In this document: positions 58,915-64,000 of the stretch, in pieces
Layout of the letters: every line of letters begins with the position of its first letter
How positions within the stretch are numbered: the first letter of the stretch is position 1
Assembly (NCBI GenBank): GCA_033239525.1
Contig: BSYO01000036.1
Span: 2,006,126-2,070,125 of the forward strand
Length of the DNA: 64,000 nt
Origin: Nepenthes gracilis
Taxonomy: Eukaryota; Streptophyta; Magnoliopsida; Caryophyllales; Nepenthaceae
Reading direction: 5' to 3'
The notes under the pieces: generated by a model
What the model was told of the DNA's origin: nothing
Databases searched by the model: none
What the model saw: only the letters and a program-made list of their open reading frames with translations
Made by a program: the position numbers and the translations under genes

Positions 58915-59095
58915 GAGCTCGCGCTCTTGGGCGCTCGAGCCGAGGCTCGGCGGATAAACCGAACCGGCCCGTGGTGGCCGCTCGCCCGGCCGCTCGATGG
59001 GCGCTCAGCGGTGGCAGCGTGCTGCCTGGCCGCTCGGCCGTCAGCTCGCCGGCCGCTCGAGCGGCGGCGCAATATAAAACGCGCCGCGCCCTCTT
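58915..59095. repeat. GGCCGCTCG repeats in LTR promoter
   Basis: ggccgctcg occurs near 58976, 58989, 59029 and 59051, and again near 60461, with related gggcgctcgag and gagctcgcgctc. Several are palindromic (ctcgag, gcgctc/gagcgc). The local GC content is far above the rest of the window. Confidence 0.75.
59073..59079 (+). promoter_or_regulatory. TATA box of long solo LTR
   Basis: TATAAAA in gcgcaatataaaacgcgcc directly after the GC-rich repeats. Confidence 0.65.
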
Positions 59096-61561
59096 TCTCC
59101 CATTTTTCGATCGGGACCGAGGGTTTGAGGGAGAGGAGGCGCCGATTCGGGAGAGAGAAGGAAGGAGATCGAGCCCGAGAGTCCGATTCCGTCCGAAAGC
59201 CCGGTATAAAGGTGAAAGCACGCGTCGAGGCAAGTGTTCTCATACCCACTTCTCGTTCTCTTTCGTTGTTTTATGTATTTTCGTTGGGTATTTTGTGTCG
59301 ATACCCACGGGAATGTTAGAATATCGATACCCATGCCTTGAGGTCCGAGAAAATGTAGTTAGTTGTCCGAACTGGTCCGATTCGCCGGGTGATTTGCGGG
59401 AACCCTAACCTACGGGATTTTGGGGTTTCCGTCTCCCGGCCCCGTATCATGAAATTGACCCCAAAATTGGAAAGCCCACGTCCCAAATATGAACATATGT
59501 CGGCCGCGGGTCCGATCTCGCGCGTTTGGACCCGTTCGCGGCGTCCGAGCCCATTAAAGGGGCGCATCCTTTGTTCACCGAGACCGAAGGTGGACTTTAC
59601 GCGTTGTCGCCTTCGGGAAATGTTGAAAGAACCCTAGAATATGAATACCCGTATCCCAATTGTGTGTACACATCGACCGGATGCCGAATCTCGCAAGATT
59701 TGACCCGTTCGTGGCATCCAGAGCCTTGATAATGTCCCGTTGTCGATAATCCGGAAATGAATGGGAAGTTGTGTACTTCCACCCTCGTGACAAGTAAATC
59801 GAACCCCAAATGTGTAATCCTGTGTACAAAATGTAAATGCGAATCCACCGGACGTCCGATTTTCCAAGTATCGAACCGTGTATGGCGTCCGGGTGTTCCA
59901 AGAGAAATCCGATAATGTTTACCCAAAACGAGACGAGAAATGCAAAGTGAAATGTGATCCTAATTGTAATAAAAGAACGTTTAAATGATTAAACGTGAAC
60001 GTAAACCCGAATGTGAATCCTTGTGTTGGAGGCAAAGGAATGAGTCTCGGAGGTTCCAAAGTGACTTGTGATCATTTGAGGTAAGAATCTGATCTCTTTT
60101 GGGAACTTGAGTTGATTATGGTGACTAAGGGAACTGGATCCCGTAGAAAGTGGAAGCGAACTTGTGATGACTTGGATTAAGGGAATGAGTCCCATTGGAT
60201 ATTGAGATCCTTGACGTGCATGGAAGGAGTCCACATTGTGCTTGAGATGATGTGATTGATGATGTAATCTCCGGTTGGAGATGATTGTGATGGGAATGAG
60301 ATTTCCCGAGATATGATTGTATGGCAAATGTGGATTTTCCCTCTCCAAGTGTCGAACCTAACCTTGAAACTAGGACCACCGAGTCATATGGGTAGTATTC
60401 TTTAGTGTACCATGTCCATCGTGGTGGGAACCCGAGGGATACTTGGCCACGTATTCCGGCCGCTCGTGTGAGCGGGTGATGTCTGTGGTACGCTTTAGGA
60501 AACTACTTGTGGAAGGACGAGGATTGCCCTGGACCTAGGGGTGTGGGGTGTGTCGACACTACATATTGAGATGTAGTTTGTCGGTGATGATTGTTGCATG
60601 GATGCAAACCGAGGTCGTGTGCCTGCAGAACCGAAAGTAGTAGCCGTGGCTTTAGAATGTGTAGCGAACACATTCTGTCCTCGTTCTCTCGCATCGTTGG
60701 TTAGTACGATCTACTAGCCAAAGTCCGCAAAGACGATGTAATAATGAAAATGAATAATATCCGATTGATGAACCGAATGAATCCAGTGACCCAAGATACG
60801 AACCGTAAGAACCGCGTGAAACCAGTAATTCAAGATGAAACCATGAGAACTGTAGGGATCAAGTGATTCCAGTTGTTCCTGTTCCCTCTCCTGTTCCCTG
60901 ATTTTGGAAAGTATGTATTCCCTCTCGTTTCAGTCCTTGTTCATGCCTCGGAGGGGTGTTTATGATTACATTCTTTGGTTTGTTGGCTCACTCTTGGCAC
61001 ATTTGATGTTTTCCTTTGAGATGAGAACACTTAGTCGGCGCATGTAGATAGAGCAAGGAGAGAGACTTGCTCGATGAGATTGGCCGGACGGGCGAGTGCG
61101 CGAAGGCTCCAGGACTTAGAGTTGGATCGGATTGTGGACGGCCACTCGGGGTTGAGCGTGGCTCATTATTGTTATTTTATGGTTTTATTATGCTTCCGCA
61201 GATGTATGATGATTTAGTTATGCTTCCGCGTCTGTATATTTATGTTTGGAGTTTTGTTTAATTAGATGGCATCTCTCTAGATCCGATCTTTTGTAGGTTG
61301 TGTACTGTGTTGGAGCCATGGATGATATGGCAGTATTGTGATCCTGTGTGGCGTGTTGTAGGCTTTGAGTTAAGCCTTTTGTTTAGATGTGTGCTTGTTG
61401 CAGGATATTTTAAGCAGGTTGTATTTTTGGTTTTCATAGGTTGCGGAGAAACTCTGCTTAGGATTTTCGGTAGAGTCCATAGGTTAATTATGGGCTCTAG
61501 GGTGTGTTTAGGCATTGACGGAGGTTATTCAATGGAGAATAATCCGTTCCGTCACACGGAG

Positions 61562-62488
61562 TAATCTCAAAACCTAACATAAAATTCTTATTTTTATAAA
61601 TAATTAAATTAATACAGTCTCATTACTATATTATAGATATGATGATTTTTTTGGTATATGATGTTATTTGGTAAATTGAATCCATGCAATCTCATTTTAC
61701 TTTTTCACTAAAACATATAATGTAGACCCACAAGGTGAATTATATATAGTAATGTCACAATATATAAGACCTTTTGCATTGAATATCATTCTTTAATATC
61801 AATAATATTAAAAAACCTAATTAATATCATTCTTCTTCTCAATTTTTATAATTCTCGGAAGGATTTAAATAGAACAGTGAATGAAAAGAAACCAATTTTT
61901 AACTTCTTAGAGTAAAAATTTACATATAGATTTAGATATGTTTATGATATTTATTTTATATTATGAATATTACAAAACAAGGCAATAATTTTAAAAATTC
62001 ATATAAATATTTAAGTCTTACAAGATTTTTTTTTTTTTTACATAATCATATTGTGAGCCGGCCAAAGTGAATTTTCAAAAATTTTATTACAATTGAATAA
62101 TTACAAAAAAGAAAGCCAAATTAAAGTTTATTTAACAATTGAATAATTTGTAATTATTTTATAGACTGTCAAATTATTATATTGTTTTATAATTTAACAA
62201 TATAAATTAAATATTAATAATTTATCTGAATACGCACTTAAAGTTTATTTATTAAAAAATTTATATATTTTTTTAAAATTTTTCACTTATCTCTGTCCTT
62301 TTTTTAACAAAAGTTACATAATTTTTGTGTAAAAGTTAGAAGTGTATTTTTTTCTTGAAGCACCTTAATATCAAAAATCGAATGAGAAGCTATCAAAATT
62401 TTCTTGAATCAAATCTGTAAACTGCCTCATGACCCCCACAAAACACTCATTTTTATCCATAATATATGATAGTTAATTTTATTATTTA
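61562..62488. other. AT-rich intergenic DNA, nothing recognised
   Basis: Low-complexity A/T sequence with a T run near 62025-62039. No features. Confidence 0.6.
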
Positions 62489-62493
62489 TAAAG

Positions 62494-63407
62494 TGATGCG
62501 TTTCTGGTTTTTAATTGTAGTACGGATTAGAGAGCCTTATACTCTTCCGCCATCGGTCAATTTGGATTGGATCTGATCCCCGTCGCTACTAATGTGGAAC
62601 CTACACACCACAAACTATAAATAGGAAGTCCGAGGATGACGGGATGTTATACCATCACGAACACTCCGACGCTCAAATTAGATATTTTTCACAATAGATG
62701 GAGAAATATACGCTTGAAGGTAAACGTAACGGGAATACAAAGATGTATGGGTGTGAATGGGATATGTTTGGAGGACTAAGCTTCGAGGGTTACACCGCTA
62801 TGGGGTAGCTCACTAACTTTGTCGTGGGATGACGGTGACTCGAAGGAAGAGTGCTGATTCTTACTCTTCGAGAAAAAGGGTGAAAGATCGAGCACTTGAT
62901 CTCTAATCACCATTTTTGCCTATGGTTGGACTCTTTCTTCTTTTCGCAAGAGAAGGTGTTTATATGTTTATTCTGGGAGGCTTTTGGAGTCAAAACTCCC
63001 GACAAGTAGTTTACCGAGATTCGCAGGCCGTTACGCTGACGGTAACTAGCAGCGTTAGTTGTCATTTAGCTAGGGTAAAGAGGACTGTCGTCAAATGTGA
63101 ACCACACCTGGTCTGCTGCTCGCGTCATGATTGGCTAAACGACTGGGAGGACGACCTACACTGTGGCTCGCAGCATTCACCTTTGCTCTCATTGGATGAC
63201 ATTTTCTAAGCTGGCTTCCGCCGTTTGCAATCGCCTTAGCAGATGGTAAAGGCATGCTAATTGTTTACTGACCTGGGGCATCACGTGGGCTACACGCCAT
63301 GATCCCTTAGGCCTCACAGGGAGTTTTGAGCTTTACTACTCAATCAGACTCATGCCCTTTCGATTGGGTCTTACCATTATTGGCTCATATCCAAGTTGGA
63401 CCTAACA
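62494..63407 (-). repeat. Solo LTR, minus orientation, 914 bp
   Basis: Minus start TGTTAGGTCCAACTTGG and minus end CGCATCA. Flanks are TAAAG (62489-62493) and TAAAA (63408-63412), a 4/5 match. The minus strand has a TATA-like catataaac (about 62958-62966) and the shared motif as atttgagcgtcggag (62664-62678 on plus coordinates), about 170 bp before the LTR end. The termini differ from the Tat LTR, so this is another family. The ORF at 62916-63209 is not considered a gene. Confidence 0.72.
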
Positions 63408-63412
63408 TAAAA

Positions 63413-63961
63413 TATAAATAGAATAAATTTTTTAATTATATAAATATTATTATTTTTTAAATAATCAGACTTATTGAGAAAAATATTTTCTTATAAAATA
63501 TAATAAAACCTTATAAATAGGGAGTTGATGCCCCCTCTTAGTAAGGAAAGAGGCCACCAAATTGGAGGCTAGTAGTCTACTTTCTACTCCAATATATGCT
63601 ATCGTATCATTTCCCTTACCATAGACCCAAGTGAGCCTAGCTCGGCGAGAAAAAGAAAAATGCGGCTAGCTTTTGCTCTACCATCTTACTCATGAGTCTC
63701 GCTAAAAAAGTTAAGGAGACATTTACGCTGTGTTAAATAGCGAGCTCTTTGATACTTTGATTGAAGGTTTGTTCTATATTCTTTTAGAAAATTTCAATAG
63801 CCTAATGATTTATTCGTTAAAATGAACTTATGAAAAAATAGTCTGTTTAACAAACGATCAATCTCCACACGTCTTTCCCTAATGATATTTTCACAATAAT
63901 ATGCGCTAGGTTGAATACAATTGGGAAGTCATAAAAAGCAAGCCCTATATTTCTCTTCTCT

Positions 63962-63998
<37 letters not shown>

Positions 63999-64000
63999 TC
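63413..64000. other. Intergenic DNA ending in microsatellite
   Basis: A less AT-rich stretch (63525-63760) shows no gene. Positions 63961-63998 are a compound (CT)n(AT)n microsatellite running to the window edge. Confidence 0.6.

Larger units (their letters stand above)
58772..61556 (+). repeat. Long solo LTR, 2785 bp, GC-rich U3
   Basis: Begins TGTGAGGTTCCGG and ends TTCCGTCACA, flanked by CGGAG on both sides (58767-58771 and 61557-61561), a duplication unlikely by chance in AT-rich DNA. U3 is short and GC-rich, with repeated ggccgctcg strings, then TATA at 59073-59079. About 2.4 kb of R-U5 follows, including ttggctcactcttg (60983-60996) shared with the long LTR at 42223-45197. ORFs of 100-153 codons in U3 overlap in several frames and are not genes. 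Presumed gypsy (chromovirus-like) origin. Confidence 0.9.

Noticed and set aside
58802..59408. Several overlapping ORFs of 97-153 codons on both strands
   Set aside because: They lie in the GC-rich U3 of a bounded solo LTR, where stops are rare in all frames; there is no domain and the translations are Arg/Ala-rich noise.
62916..63209. 97-codon plus-strand ORF
   Set aside because: It falls within a solo LTR oriented on the minus strand and has no recognisable domain.

Overview
The window is nuclear DNA from a flowering plant. Evidence: a 3-ketoacyl-CoA synthase gene and a DUF506 gene, both with GT-AG introns; plant-type LTR retrotransposons; AT-rich spacers; and no bacterial gene organisation. 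The species cannot be told from this sequence. Only two host genes are visible in 64 kb. Most of the rest is transposable-element DNA at different stages of decay.

Layout. 1-9.6 kb: AT-rich spacer, a copia-like solo LTR (2952-3729) and a dead L1-type LINE on the minus strand (about 6530-8950). 9.6-19.0 kb: a full-length Tat-lineage Ty3/gypsy element (9618-19023, perfect 5-bp target duplication AGATT). It has broken gag-pol, a second (archaeal-type) RNase H, an integrase with a mutated catalytic Asp, an antisense accessory gene with its own TATA box, and a tandem array of about 46-bp units. 22.3-26.0 kb: a two-exon KCS gene whose 2.1-kb intron carries a Mutator-like MITE with an 11-bp target duplication; exon 1 has a one-base frameshift. 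26.8-32.2 kb: a minus-strand chromovirus (26781-32211) with similar LTRs but badly broken coding frames. 36.1-37.1 kb: copia RT/RNase H debris. 39.4-51.1 kb: four solo LTRs with target duplications (39440-40512, 42223-45197, 48130-48971, 50167-51143) and an exact-period 50-bp tandem repeat at 45611-45910. 52.6-55.1 kb: an intact three-exon DUF506 gene on the minus strand with an ABRE/G-box promoter. 58.8-63.4 kb: two more solo LTRs (58772-61556 and 62494-63407).

How the parts relate. The host genes are isolated and independent: KCS makes very-long-chain fatty acids, and DUF506 is a PD-(D/E)XK-like family of unclear role. The seven solo LTRs called here, against two elements that keep both LTRs, indicate strong loss of LTR elements by LTR-LTR recombination. 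A 15-bp motif (ACTTGAGCGTCGGAG and variants) recurs six times, lying 145-185 bp before the 3' end in the five LTRs with defined ends, including LTR families with different termini.

The closest thing to a distinct system is the antisense transcription unit of the Tat element: TATA box, a long ORF of the putative gypsy-type transposon family (PF04195-like), a 68-bp intron and a coiled-coil exon, with the tandem array just upstream. Antisense ORFs in Tat elements are known, so this is a well-preserved example and not a new class. Coordinates, splice sites and domain calls were read by eye; no search was run.
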